A stretch of 64,000 nucleotides of DNA from Bin80 sp965207565. GTDB taxonomy: Bacteria > Bacteroidota > Rhodothermia > Rhodothermales > Bin80. The stretch spans positions 27,824 through 91,823 of the forward strand of contig CBDBMQ010000015.1 of the NCBI GenBank assembly GCA_965207565.1. The letters are read 5' to 3'. The notes below the pieces were generated by a model, which was not told where the DNA came from, ran no database searches, and was given only the letters and a program-made list of their open reading frames with translations. The position numbers were made by a program, and so were the translations under genes. Below, one piece after another: positions 45,467 through 55,153 of this stretch; positions within the stretch are counted from its first letter, which is position 1, and each line of letters begins with the position of its first letter.

Positions 45467-47821
45467 ATGAACGGCTCTTTTCACCCGCTGATCGTTGGCA
45501 TGTCTCTAATATTGCTCATCACAGCAAATCGTTTATTAGCGCAAGAGGTCTTAGTGAGTGGTTATGTTACCGATGCAGGTAACGGGGAAGCTCTAGTGGG
45601 GACAAATCTTTATGATATCTATCTACAAAAAGGTACTACCACGAACCAATATGGTTTTTTCAGCCTTTCCGTACCCGGTGACTCAGCGGTAATCCGCTTC
45701 AGTTACCAAGGATATGAGACGCTGACCTTGGTTTTTTACCCTGCGTTGGAGGATTTGCAACGAATTGAGATGCAATCCACGGTCATAGAGTACGATTCTT
45801 TATTGATCATTGAAGCCGTTGAATATGAAGGTCTTCACCGGTTGGTTCAGATGAGTAGTGTAAAAGTGTCAATGGAAGAAGTAGAAGCACTCCCTGCTTT
45901 GCTTGGGGAGACAGATCTGCTGAAAGTGTTTCAGTTGATGCCGGGTGTTCAATCAGGCGTGGAAGGTTCTACAGGATTGTATGTGCGTGGTGGAACCCCA
46001 GGACAAACACTGACCTTGCTTGATGGTGCCACGGTATACAATGCAGGACACCTATTTGGCTTTATGTCTACCTTCAATACAGACGCAATCAATAGTGCAG
46101 AGTTGATTAAGGGAGGCTTTCCAGCACGCTATGGCGGACGGCTTGCCGGGGTGCTGGATATTACGATGCGAGAAGGTAACAGAAAAGAGTTCGCGGGGCG
46201 GGGTGCGGTTGGGATATTGGCCTCACGGATGACTGTGGAGGGGCCACTATTTAAGAATCAAAGCTCATTTATCGTTTCTGCACGACGAACCTATTTAGAT
46301 GCGATCACTTGGGGGATTCAGAGACTTCGCGGGTCGGATGACATAAGGGGATATCACTTCTCCGATGTGAATGCGAAATGGAATCTGGATATCTCCAAGC
46401 GGGATCGGATTTACCTGAGTTTTTATGCAGGAAGGGATAAAGGATACGAGGAGCATGAGGAGTCTTTAACTGACGGGACTAACCAAGACAAATTTGAGTT
46501 AGGATGGGGGAATGCAACGCTGACTTTTCGCTGGAATCGGGTAATGAACTCTCGTATCTTTGCCAATACTATGGTTCTGTTCAGTCGCTTTCGATCCAAT
46601 ATTCTTGAAGGGAGCAATTATAGCACAGGAAATGATATTACCAAATTACAAGATCATTACACGAATGGCTTGACGGACCTGAGCATAAAGACAGATGTGG
46701 AATACTTTCCCCATCATGCCCACCAAATACGTTTCGGAGCAATGGTGACCCATCATCAATTTACGCCAAGTATACAGCGGCATCGTGAGCTGGATAGCGT
46801 ATTGCAAATTGATACAACGGTGGTGATTCCTCTTGAGATATCAACCTCCGAGTGGTCTGCATATGCAGAAGATGAAATTACGATGAGCCGTCAATTCAAG
46901 AGCAATGTAGGCCTGCATGTATCCGGGTATCATGTAGACGGGATGACCTATACCTCCGTACAGCCTCGGCTGTCTACTTTATTTTTGTTGCCTTGGGAAT
47001 GGGCAGTTAAGCTGTCTTTTGTACAGATGAAGCAGTACATTCAGTTGTTATCCAATAGTGGTACGGGGCTTCCCACTGATTTATGGTTGCCAAGCACATC
47101 TCGGGTTCCGCCACAAAAAGCTTGGCAGATAGCTGCAGGAGTAGCACATACCATTGATACCCAAGATCTGGATATTAGCATAGAAGCTTATTACAAAGAG
47201 ATCAAAGATGTCATTGCCTACAGAGAAGGTAGCAATTTCATCGGATCAAGCCGGGACTGGGAAGATGCAATTACTTCAGGTGAAGGCTGGGCGTATGGAG
47301 CCGAGGTTCATGTACGCAGAAAACGGGGGAGTATGACCGGGTGGATTAGCTATACACTCTCATGGTCAAAGCGACGTTTTCCAGATTTGAATAACGGGGA
47401 AGTCTTCCCCCATCGATATGATCGTAGACATAATGTGTCTATTGCACTCGTTCGTGACTTAGGGCGCCGAAAGATATCCGCGGTCTGGGTGTACAGTACA
47501 GGTCATGCCCTGACACTTGCTCACTCGAGATATAGATTGCACGAGAATCTGGTTGATGTATATGGTTCTCGAAACAGTTATAGAACTCCACACTATCATA
47601 GACTGGATCTTGCGATGCGTCTTCCAAACCGTTCAGGGAAAAGATCTGAGTTTATCGTCAGCTTATACAATGCGTATAGCCGACATAATACATTTTATCT
47701 ATATACGAAGGATTACGAATCCCTTGATTCAAAGTTGGGCCACTACGTAGAGGAGCGTGCCGTAAAAAGTTTTTCACTTTTACCTATTGTGCCCTCTGTC
47801 AGCTACCGATTCTATTTCTAA
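45467..47821 (+). CDS. TonB-dependent receptor with carboxypeptidase-regulatory domain
   Basis: This 784-residue receptor has a signal peptide ending near RLLAQEV and a regulatory domain (VSGYVTDAGNGEALVGTNLY, NQYGFFSLSVPGDSAVIRFS). Its plug carries GSTGLYVRGGTPGQTLTLLD and AELIKGGFPARYGGRLAGVL, and the barrel ends VPSVSYRFYF. The architecture is the same as the receptor at 20395-22707. It is followed after 4 bases by a DUF4249 lipoprotein. The pair is flanked by direct repeats, which suggests it arrived or moved as a cassette. The ligand is unknown. Confidence 0.9.
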   Translation: MNGSFHPLIVGMSLILLITANRLLAQEVLVSGYVTDAGNGEALVGTNLYDIYLQKGTTTNQYGFFSLSVPGDSAVIRFSYQGYETLTLVFYPALEDLQRIEMQSTVIEYDSLLIIEAVEYEGLHRLVQMSSVKVSMEEVEALPALLGETDLLKVFQLMPGVQSGVEGSTGLYVRGGTPGQTLTLLDGATVYNAGHLFGFMSTFNTDAINSAELIKGGFPARYGGRLAGVLDITMREGNRKEFAGRGAVGILASRMTVEGPLFKNQSSFIVSARRTYLDAITWGIQRLRGSDDIRGYHFSDVNAKWNLDISKRDRIYLSFYAGRDKGYEEHEESLTDGTNQDKFELGWGNATLTFRWNRVMNSRIFANTMVLFSRFRSNILEGSNYSTGNDITKLQDHYTNGLTDLSIKTDVEYFPHHAHQIRFGAMVTHHQFTPSIQRHRELDSVLQIDTTVVIPLEISTSEWSAYAEDEITMSRQFKSNVGLHVSGYHVDGMTYTSVQPRLSTLFLLPWEWAVKLSFVQMKQYIQLLSNSGTGLPTDLWLPSTSRVPPQKAWQIAAGVAHTIDTQDLDISIEAYYKEIKDVIAYREGSNFIGSSRDWEDAITSGEGWAYGAEVHVRRKRGSMTGWISYTLSWSKRRFPDLNNGEVFPHRYDRRHNVSIALVRDLGRRKISAVWVYSTGHALTLAHSRYRLHENLVDVYGSRNSYRTPHYHRLDLAMRLPNRSGKRSEFIVSLYNAYSRHNTFYLYTKDYESLDSKLGHYVEERAVKSFSLLPIVPSVSYRFYF

Positions 47822-47825
47822 ATTG

Positions 47826-49070
47826 ATGGGCCGCCCATTTTACCTGTTTTTTTGGGGAATCATTTTACTGGGATGTGAAAATGTTCTGGAAATTGAACTT
47901 GAACATGTGGATCCAGAAATCGTCGTGACTTGTGTCTTTACCGAGAATACACCTTGGCAAGTGCTGATTCAACATACAGTTGGAATACAAGAAGACTTAG
48001 TTATCCCATCTGTAATTGAACATGCTATTGTGACGATTGAGGGAAACGATGGGACTTTTTTGGAATTGATTCACAGAGGAGGCGGATTCTATTACGCGGA
48101 TACCTCGTTACCTCAGCCGGGGGTCACATATACTTTGAAGGTAGAGGCAGATGGGTTCACGGGGATTGTAGCTTCTGATCAAATTCCCAAACAAGCGAAG
48201 GTGCAGAATGTGCGATATGATGAAGATAGTCGGCGTATCGCAATCATACTTGATGACGAAGATGGAGTTGATAATTATTATTCAATCTCTATTTGGGCGG
48301 ATCCCGGAATATACCAACAGGCGTTCAGTGTACTTAATGCAGAATTGGCCGAGCAAATGAAGCGATTGGCAATTCACGATCCGTTTGCACCGTATGTTGA
48401 TCGGCCAGAGGTTGAGAATGCATTGATACATGACCGCCAATTTGACGGGGATCAGATTACTATTTTGCTTTCCATGGGATTTGGGAGTGGCAACCCAAGT
48501 ACATATGTTCGTTCCATCAGTGAAGCCTACTACAATTATTACCTTTCCAAAATTGTGCAAGAGAATACTGAAGGCTTACCGTTTGCCGAACCTGCGCCTT
48601 TAAGATCAAATGTGATTGGCGGTCAGGGAGTATTTGCTGGATATAGTCTGCGTGTTGATGGAGATCTCACTCCAGAGAAAATGAAAAATCAAGCCATAGG
48701 TGCATATTATCGTAGCGAAACTCAAATATATCCCAGTGATCCAGATGCAATACTATCCAAAATTGAGTTCACACTCCATCCAGATCATTCAGTCACAGGA
48801 TTTATGCAGTATCCTTCAGAAAATGACTCAAGGGTTACCATTTCTTTGGGCGGGGGATATACAATAACGAGTAATGAATCCTATTACTATCTAGTTCAAC
48901 TGCATCACAGTACAGACACCTTCTTTAGAAATGTGGCACTTAGAATTCATAATAAACCAAGAGGTCAGGGCATATATCTGAGCACGGATCAAACGGTTAC
49001 AGATCGGAATGGAAACTTTACGACTATTTCCCGAACCTTCTCAAAGCAAGAGGAGGATGGTTCCCCATAG
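47826..49070 (+). CDS. DUF4249 lipoprotein
   Basis: Starting at the ATG 47826, the signal peptide MGRPFYLFFWGIILLGC ends in a lipobox, which an upstream in-frame start at 47787 would bury. The 414-residue protein opens ENVLEIELEHVDPEIVVTCV with the family's first strand. It continues with HAIVTIEGNDGTFLELIHRG and GGFYYADTSLPQPGVTYTLK, a good match to DUF4249. The C-terminal half contains a long mixed region ending TTISRTFSKQEED. It probably works at the surface with the receptor whose gene ends 4 bases earlier. Confidence 0.85.
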   Translation: MGRPFYLFFWGIILLGCENVLEIELEHVDPEIVVTCVFTENTPWQVLIQHTVGIQEDLVIPSVIEHAIVTIEGNDGTFLELIHRGGGFYYADTSLPQPGVTYTLKVEADGFTGIVASDQIPKQAKVQNVRYDEDSRRIAIILDDEDGVDNYYSISIWADPGIYQQAFSVLNAELAEQMKRLAIHDPFAPYVDRPEVENALIHDRQFDGDQITILLSMGFGSGNPSTYVRSISEAYYNYYLSKIVQENTEGLPFAEPAPLRSNVIGGQGVFAGYSLRVDGDLTPEKMKNQAIGAYYRSETQIYPSDPDAILSKIEFTLHPDHSVTGFMQYPSENDSRVTISLGGGYTITSNESYYYLVQLHHSTDTFFRNVALRIHNKPRGQGIYLSTDQTVTDRNGNFTTISRTFSKQEEDGSP

Positions 49071-49570
49071 TCGAGCACCAGGGATTTCGCTCTACCTCTG
49101 CCTTGCGTGCATTACATATGGTTGGTACCGTACAAATTCCCCACATTGACCAACGCATCATTTTCGTGTGCCTTTCCATGATTCACGACATGAAAAGCCG
49201 GCGAACGAGGTACTGGGGCCATATTCCGATCATGTGGGGCACCATTCCGAGCGATATGGGACACCTGTTTGTTATCGGGCTGTCCTTTATGATTCAGATC
49301 TTATAGTGGGAGCAAGATATGAAGTTGGATTATGTGATTCGAGTAGCGATGAGGGAGGAAATGGATTCAAAGGAGCCTACGAGTTGCCGGGCTTTGGGGG
49401 AATTTTCAATGTTGTTGAACAATCTGGTATTTCAATTTCTGAGATCAGGTCGACAAAACCGTTTTGTTCATGACAGCTTCATTCGGCGAAAAATCGCTGC
49501 TCTGCTGGACACCCATACAACTCAAGTCTATCTGAGATCAGGATGCAGTATTCGGAAATGCCATTACATA
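49071..49570. other. Intergenic region carrying mobile-element debris
   Basis: No gene is supported in these 500 bases. The piece at 49223-49265 looks like the end of an IS21-type element. The remaining sequence has short overlapping frames on both strands and no recognisable motif. The 108-bp repeat copy B follows directly. Confidence 0.55.
49223..49265. mobile_element. Solo IS21-type terminal repeat remnant
   Basis: Two adjacent units of 21 and 22 bases (49223-49243 and 49244-49265) share the pattern ATTCCGA, a variable stretch, TGGG and CACC. Direct repeats of the form ATTCCGATC-TGTGG-CACC are typical of the multiple transposase-binding sites at IS21 ends. No istA or istB gene or second end is visible, so this is a remnant left by decay or deletion. 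Assignment rests on memory of the family pattern only. Confidence 0.5.
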
Positions 49571-49677
49571 AAACAGTGACCTGAACGGGACCAAACTACT
49601 TCCGTGCTTCAAAAATCCCGTATATTCGTGCAGATGTGCTTGCCGAGCCATGGAACAGCGATCATGGCCTACCGTAA
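49571..49677 (+). repeat. 108-bp direct repeat, copy B
   Basis: The partner of copy A at 44915-45022, about 80 percent alike. It lies 20 bases before the ATG of gatC, so it probably contains the gatC promoter and 5' leader. The block GCTTGCCGAGCCATGGAAC is identical in both. Confidence 0.8.
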
Positions 49678-49697
49678 GCGAGCACTTGCCCTCTCTA

Positions 49698-49985
49698 ATG
49701 CCTATTTCAAGAAAAGAAGTTCGTCACATTGCAAAGTTGGCCAAACTGCGATTTACAGAGGCCGAAGAGGAAGTTCTGGCTCATGACATGAGTCGAATTC
49801 TTGATTATATGGGTACGTTGAACCAACTGGACACCTCAGATATAGAACCGGTTACGCATGTACATGATCTCACACATGTGGTACGTGCAGATTCCGTCCA
49901 GGAGCGTATAAAGCATGAAGAAGCACTTAGCAATGCACCGGATACCGATGGAGATTACTTCCGGGTTCCAAAGGTCATTGGGTAG
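49698..49985 (+). CDS. gatC: Aspartyl/glutamyl-tRNA amidotransferase subunit C
   Basis: GatC is the small subunit that stabilises GatA in the complex converting Glu-tRNA-Gln or Asp-tRNA-Asn to the amide forms. The 95 residues from the ATG at 49698 start MPISRKEVRHIAKLAKLRFT and include ILDYMGTLNQLDTSDIEPVT and the C-terminal GDYFRVPKVIG, all family-typical. An upstream in-frame start at 49650 would add 16 residues encoded by the end of the direct repeat and is rejected. gatA and gatB are not in the window. It is followed 11 bases on by yfhO. Confidence 0.93.
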   Translation: MPISRKEVRHIAKLAKLRFTEAEEEVLAHDMSRILDYMGTLNQLDTSDIEPVTHVHDLTHVVRADSVQERIKHEEALSNAPDTDGDYFRVPKVIG

Positions 49986-49996
49986 CAATCGGCTCT

Positions 49997-52477
49997 ATGG
50001 GCAGATCTAAAGCGGCGCAATCTCCTCAATTGCAGAAGTCATGGTGGGCAGCTCAATCTCCGGTTCTACAGCATGTAGTCTGTATTCTTGGGCTCATCGT
50101 CGTCGCCTTCTATTTTTCCTGGGCAACCCTTTTCAGTGGAAGGAGTCTCGTTGGTGGTGATACCGTAGAATGGCAGGCAGCAGCTCAGAGTATGCTGGAC
50201 TACCGCGAAGAGACCGGCGAAGAGCCGCTTTGGGCAACGAATGTGTTCGCAGGCATGCCAGGGTATATTATCTCTAACCCTGCTCTGGTACTTCAGATTG
50301 ATGAAGTCCCGCGCGCCTTACGTAGAGTTTCTTGGCCCTTTTCGCATGTAATTTTGATGCTTCTTGGGGGGTACTGGCTCATCTGGTACCTAACACGCGA
50401 TACCCTCAATTCGCTGTTGGCCGCATGTGCGTATGCCATGACCACCTACTTGCCCGTCATTCTGGTCGCAGGTCATAATACCAAGTTCGTCGCGTTAGCC
50501 TTTGCCCCTTGGTTACTCCTGACCTTCGTGCATGGAATGCGCAACCCAAGTATTATCGCGAGTCTCCTTTTTACAATTGCTTTGGCAGTAAATCTTCGGG
50601 CAGGACATGTGCAGATTACCTACTACGTGACATTTCTTGTACTTGTATGGTGGGTAGTACTGTTTTTTGAGGCGCGGCGACATAAGAAGCTATCCCAGTT
50701 CTTTAAGGCTACGGGATTCCTTGCCGTGGGTTGTATACTGGCATTACTCATGGTGGCCGAGTATTACTGGCCTACACTTGAATACAAGGAATACAGTACC
50801 CGAGGGGCATCAACTGGTGGCGGTGACGGTGGGCTGAGTTGGGAGTATGCAATGCGCTGGAGTCAAAGTCCTGGGGAACTGTTGACTCTGCTCGTCGCAG
50901 ATGCCTATGGTGGGGCCATGTATTATTGGGGGCCCAAGCCGTTCACCGGTGGACCCCACTACACAGGCAGCATCGTGTTGGCGCTTGCAGTCATTGCATT
51001 ATGGCGAATTCGATCTCGACTCGTGGCGGTACTGGGAATCGCCGGTGGCTTGATGGTATTGTTTTCTCTCGGACGGCATTTCGGAGCGTTAAACCGCGCC
51101 ATGTTCGACTACTTTCCGCTATTCGATGCCTTTAGAGCTCCGGAAACCTGGCTGATTGCAGTTGCCCTCATCCTGGCGATTCTTGCAGCGCTGGGACTTG
51201 CCTACATTGTGCGTTTGGAACCCTCTGCCGTGGCACAACGCACAAAATGGCGCTCCGTGTTCATTGTCTTTGGGGCAACCGGCGGTTTGTTATTACTCTT
51301 AATAGCAACCGGAAACTCCTTGTTTGACTTTCAGCGGGAGGGCGAACTTCAGCAGGTTATTGCTTATGTAGCCCAATCTGCAGATCGAACTCCATCCGAT
51401 CCTCAAGTCATTGCCACTGCCGAACAGCTCCTTTCCGAACAAGTGATCCCCCCACGTGAAGATGCTTTTACAGGCGATGCAAGGCGTTCTTTTCTCTTTA
51501 TCCTGTTGGCGTCCATCACATTGATTGCGTTTCAACGCAGAATATTACCAGCCTGGATCTTACAAATATTTCTGGCACTTCTGGTTGTTTTGGATCTGGG
51601 AGGTGTGGCAAAGAGGTACTTGAATGCAGATAATCTCAGTGTATCACAGGATCCAGCACGACGCATCGAAACTTTAGATGTCGATGAGTATGTGCTTCAG
51701 CAAGGAGGACAGTTCCGTGTTCTCTCACTCGAACGTATAGATCAGACGGGACTTGCTCGTCCATCGTTCCACCATGAGTCATTAGGAGGCTATAGCGGTG
51801 CAAAATTGCGCCTGTATCAAGATTTCCTGGACAATCTTCTTCTTGATCCGAATACCGGGATGCCAAACGAGAATGTACTTGATATGATGAATGTTCAATA
51901 CATATTCTCCCCGGCTCCAATTACGGGTGCATTCAATGTAGAGTATGGCGCAGAATCGGGCTTGAGTGTATATGAAAATCTTGATGTCCTTCCACGAGCA
52001 TACTTTGTAGGAGAGACTGAAGTGATTGAAGATCCAGATGAAGCGATGCGTCGTCTCCTGGAGCCCGGCTTTGATCCTTCCATCCAAGCGTTACTTTCGG
52101 CACCTATTGAAGCAGAGGTGGCCTCGATTGATTCATTCAGTATTGTCGTAGTGAATCCGATTGATTATGGGCCAAGACGCATTGCTTACGAAGTGGAAAC
52201 AGATGCACCACGGCTTCTGGTGATTAGCGAAGTATATTATCCCGCTGGCTGGACAGCCAGACTCAATGGGAAGCATGTACCGATCCATCGAGCGAATTAC
52301 CTGCTACGCGCCGTTGCTGTACCGACTGGTAAACATACACTTGAGATGGCCTTCAACCCTGCCAGCTATGTTTGGGGCAAGAGAATCAGTCTGATCTCTA
52401 CGATGGTGATATATGGCCTCACACTCATCCTGCTTGGCTTGAGTGGTTACAGCTATTTTAGAAGGACTCGGGGGTGA
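49997..52477 (+). CDS. YfhO-family multi-spanning membrane protein
   Basis: This 826-residue protein has about a dozen membrane helices, starting with LGLIVVAFYFSWATLFSGRS. It resembles GT-C-fold glycosyltransferases of the YfhO type. Conserved parts are GGDTVEWQAAAQSMLDYREE, FAGMPGYIISNP and, in the C-terminal soluble domain, VISEVYYPAGWTARLNGKHV and HRANYLLRAVAVPTGKHTLE. Firmicute YfhO glycosylates lipoteichoic acid; in Bacteroidota the substrate is unknown. It lies upstream of a glycosyltransferase and wecB, which fits an envelope-glycan role. Confidence 0.85.
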   Translation: MGRSKAAQSPQLQKSWWAAQSPVLQHVVCILGLIVVAFYFSWATLFSGRSLVGGDTVEWQAAAQSMLDYREETGEEPLWATNVFAGMPGYIISNPALVLQIDEVPRALRRVSWPFSHVILMLLGGYWLIWYLTRDTLNSLLAACAYAMTTYLPVILVAGHNTKFVALAFAPWLLLTFVHGMRNPSIIASLLFTIALAVNLRAGHVQITYYVTFLVLVWWVVLFFEARRHKKLSQFFKATGFLAVGCILALLMVAEYYWPTLEYKEYSTRGASTGGGDGGLSWEYAMRWSQSPGELLTLLVADAYGGAMYYWGPKPFTGGPHYTGSIVLALAVIALWRIRSRLVAVLGIAGGLMVLFSLGRHFGALNRAMFDYFPLFDAFRAPETWLIAVALILAILAALGLAYIVRLEPSAVAQRTKWRSVFIVFGATGGLLLLLIATGNSLFDFQREGELQQVIAYVAQSADRTPSDPQVIATAEQLLSEQVIPPREDAFTGDARRSFLFILLASITLIAFQRRILPAWILQIFLALLVVLDLGGVAKRYLNADNLSVSQDPARRIETLDVDEYVLQQGGQFRVLSLERIDQTGLARPSFHHESLGGYSGAKLRLYQDFLDNLLLDPNTGMPNENVLDMMNVQYIFSPAPITGAFNVEYGAESGLSVYENLDVLPRAYFVGETEVIEDPDEAMRRLLEPGFDPSIQALLSAPIEAEVASIDSFSIVVVNPIDYGPRRIAYEVETDAPRLLVISEVYYPAGWTARLNGKHVPIHRANYLLRAVAVPTGKHTLEMAFNPASYVWGKRISLISTMVIYGLTLILLGLSGYSYFRRTRG

Positions 52478-52519
52478 GCTAGTCGTGATCAATTTTGTCG
52501 CTGTTACTTTGAAGAAACA

Positions 52520-53824
52520 GTGAAACGGATTCTTTTGATTAGTTACTATTTTCCTCCATCTGGAGGTTCAGGCGTGCAACGAATGCTTAAGTTCGCACGC
52601 TATCTCCCTAGTTACGGGTGGTTGCCCACGGTTTTGACGGTTGATCCAAAGTTTGCAGCATTCCCGTCAATTGATGAGTCTCTTCTTCGGGAGGTCCCCT
52701 CTGAAGTCAAAGTGATCCATACACGGGCCTGGGACCCTTTCAGCCTATATGGTCGCCTTCAGGGTAAAAAGAAAGCAGACGTGATCGAGGTTGGGCATGT
52801 CGGAGGGAAACACAAAGGTGGACTCAAACGAGTTGCGCGCTGGCTCAGAGGAAATATTTTTTTGCCCGACGCCAGAGTAGGGTGGGTCCCCTTTGCATCC
52901 CGGGTTGTTCGAAAGTTGGTACGGGAAGAGAAATTCGATGCAATCATGAGCACGGGTCCGCCGCATTCAAGCCATTTAGTTGGTATGGCCGCACATAAAG
53001 CATCGAAACTTCCCTGGGTGGTGGATATGCGGGATCCCTGGGTTGAGATTTACTATAGAGACCAGATGTACGAGGGAAGGGTCGCAAGGAAAATTCAGAC
53101 TACATTGGAGCGTAGAGTTCTCAGCACGGCCAGTGCGGTGGTTGCTGCCAGCAGGCATTATGGAATGGGATTCAAGCGCCGGATCAAGATGCAGCATTAC
53201 GAGACGATCCTCAATGGGTTCGATCCCGATGATATTTCGCAGCATCCGATCACGCGAACCGGGAAGGAGGATGCATTCACGCTTGCATTTATTGGAACAT
53301 ACACTCTACGTAGACACTCGAATGCACTGGTCGCTGCGTTGCAGCAATTACAGGCTACCATGCCGGTTGAGGTTCATCTTGTAGGTAAAGTGGACCCAGA
53401 AGCTTTGGAGGCGTATCAAGTGAACGGGATTCCAGTCAAAGGGATCGGTTATCTTCCCCATAATGAAGCAGTAGCTTATATGCAGGAGGTAGATGTTCTT
53501 TTGCTGGCACTGCCTCGTATACAAGGCCGTGATAGTATAGGAGTTGTTCCAGGGAAGGTGTTTGAATATATGTCGGCCCGTAGACCAATTCTGGCTTTAG
53601 GACCCACAGAGGGGGACCTGGCTGATATCCTGAATCGGGTTCGTGCTGGAAATATCTTTGACTATGAAGACCGGGAAAGTATGTTTGACTTTTTGAAGGA
53701 TTGTCTGGAATCCCGGGAGGATGCCTGGCTAATCAATGATGAAGCTTTGGCTGAATATGAACGTTCCCGCCTGACAGGTCGGCTTGCTCATCTACTTGAT
53801 CAACTTTCTGAATCAGATTCGTGA
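52520..53824 (+). CDS. Group 4-like glycosyltransferase
   Basis: The 434-residue GT-B enzyme starts at a GTG and reads MKRILLISYYFPPSGGSGVQ, the usual N-terminal motif of Bacteroidota GT4 enzymes. ILNGFDPDD at the linker, FIGTYTLRRHSNALVAALQQ at the start of the second domain, and IGVVPGKVFEYMSARRPILA containing the donor-site Glu are present. It is 42 bases after yfhO and 9 before wecB. It probably extends a surface polysaccharide or O-antigen. Confidence 0.87.
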   Translation: MKRILLISYYFPPSGGSGVQRMLKFARYLPSYGWLPTVLTVDPKFAAFPSIDESLLREVPSEVKVIHTRAWDPFSLYGRLQGKKKADVIEVGHVGGKHKGGLKRVARWLRGNIFLPDARVGWVPFASRVVRKLVREEKFDAIMSTGPPHSSHLVGMAAHKASKLPWVVDMRDPWVEIYYRDQMYEGRVARKIQTTLERRVLSTASAVVAASRHYGMGFKRRIKMQHYETILNGFDPDDISQHPITRTGKEDAFTLAFIGTYTLRRHSNALVAALQQLQATMPVEVHLVGKVDPEALEAYQVNGIPVKGIGYLPHNEAVAYMQEVDVLLLALPRIQGRDSIGVVPGKVFEYMSARRPILALGPTEGDLADILNRVRAGNIFDYEDRESMFDFLKDCLESREDAWLINDEALAEYERSRLTGRLAHLLDQLSESDS

Positions 53825-53833
53825 GATAAACCG

Positions 53834-54889
53834 ATGCATGTATGTACACTGGTCGGAGCCCGACCACAATTCGTGAAGGCGGCGGCCGTGAGTCCGGCGC
53901 TCAAGGAGGCCGGAATCAGAGAAACTCTGATTCATTCCGGGCAGCACTATGATGAGTTGCTAAGCCAAGTCTTTTTTGATGAACTTGGGGTTCCTCCACC
54001 GGTCTCAAACCTTGAGGCTGGATCCGGTTCCCATGCAGCACAGACGGGAGAGATCATGGTACGGCTGGAGCAGTTTATCGAAAAAACAGGGCCATATGAT
54101 GCACTCATTGTTTATGGGGACACAAATACAACCCTTGCCGGGGCTCTGGTTGCAGCGAAAGGAAATATTCCCCTTGCGCACGTTGAGGCAGGCATACGAA
54201 GCTTCAATTGGTTGATGCCGGAAGAGATCAATCGGATTCTCACCGACCGTGTATCCAAGTGGCTGTTTGCGCCGACTGAAACGGCCGTAGAGAACTTAAA
54301 ACGGGAAGGATTAAAAGAGAATACCTTACTCGTTGGCGATGTCATGTTGGATGCCACGCACATGTTTGCTGAACGTGCAAGAAGACAGTTTCCCCTTGAA
54401 TCAATTACCCATCATAACCCTGGAGGTTATTATCTGGCAACCGTGCATCGCCCATCCAATACAGATATTCGAGAAAATCTTCAAAGTATTTTTTCAGCTT
54501 TTGGACAATTACCATTACCTGTCATTTTACCACTTCATCCCCGAACCAAAGCAGCATTGAACCACATTACCGTTCCAGATAACGTAGAGATCACCCCGCC
54601 GGTTAGCTACCTGACCATGCTGACCCTTACATCGAATGCTCATCGCGTACTGACCGATAGTGGTGGACTCCAGAAAGAGGCCTACTGGCTGGATGTACCT
54701 TGTGTGATCCTACGTGAGGAGACCGAGTACCCTGAAACCTTCGAAAATAACTGGAGCGTGTGTGCCGGGGCAAACCGGGAGTCTATCATCAGTGCTGCAA
54801 TGGAAAAACCAACTGGCCCGCAATGTCGTCTGGGTGAGGGTCCCGAAGGAAGAGCTGCCGCAATGATTGCTCGCTCCCTTTTACAATAA
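53834..54889 (+). CDS. wecB: UDP-N-acetylglucosamine 2-epimerase (non-hydrolysing)
   Basis: This enzyme interconverts UDP-GlcNAc and UDP-ManNAc for surface glycans. The 351 residues include GARPQFVKAAAVSPALKEAG, the HSGQHYDELLSQVFFDELGV region, YGDTNTTLAGALVA, HVEAGIRSFNWLMPEEINR with catalytic acidic residues, and the UDP-binding TDSGGLQKEAYWLDVPCV. It completes the gatC-yfhO-GT-wecB run. Downstream is an accessory insertion, after which another glycosyltransferase gene appears at 58438. Confidence 0.94.
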   Translation: MHVCTLVGARPQFVKAAAVSPALKEAGIRETLIHSGQHYDELLSQVFFDELGVPPPVSNLEAGSGSHAAQTGEIMVRLEQFIEKTGPYDALIVYGDTNTTLAGALVAAKGNIPLAHVEAGIRSFNWLMPEEINRILTDRVSKWLFAPTETAVENLKREGLKENTLLVGDVMLDATHMFAERARRQFPLESITHHNPGGYYLATVHRPSNTDIRENLQSIFSAFGQLPLPVILPLHPRTKAALNHITVPDNVEITPPVSYLTMLTLTSNAHRVLTDSGGLQKEAYWLDVPCVILREETEYPETFENNWSVCAGANRESIISAAMEKPTGPQCRLGEGPEGRAAAMIARSLLQ

Positions 54890-54900
54890 ACTGTCGGAAG

Positions 54901-55041
54901 ATGCCGTATGCCAAAGTTGGCGAAATTATGTTGAAAATGGTCTCAAATGTGTACAGTGAAATTTCTGAACTAAAGGATATTGAACCGGTAAAAATTCCAA
55001 GTTTGAGAATCAATAGGATCCACTATTTTAGGTATTATTGA
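54901..55041 (+). CDS. Possible 46-residue protein
   Basis: An open frame of 46 codons starts ATGCCGTATG 11 bases after wecB, with GGAAG just ahead. It translates as a mostly hydrophilic helix (KVGEIMLKMVSNVYSEISEL) followed by KDIEPVKIPSLRINRIHYFR. I recognise no family. It could be a genuine small protein, the N-terminal remnant of a lost gene, or chance. Nothing else is seen between 55042 and 55217 except a promoter-like box. Confidence 0.25.
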   Translation: MPYAKVGEIMLKMVSNVYSEISELKDIEPVKIPSLRINRIHYFRYY

Positions 55042-55145
55042 CAAAGACGTTATGTAGAATCAGGATCTTGATATGGGTAGCACGAAGATAGAATAGGACT
55101 ATCTGATGCAAGGTTTGCGCTAGTATATAGATCGCTCAATTCAGT

Positions 55146-55153
55146 TAAATTTG
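55146..55153 (+). promoter_or_regulatory. Candidate -7 box of the unknown two-gene unit
   Basis: TAAATTTG matches TAnnTTTG exactly and lies 65 bases before the start at 55218. A TTTG at 55114-55117 is 28 bases upstream, longer than the usual spacing, so the -33 element is doubtful. Confidence 0.35.
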
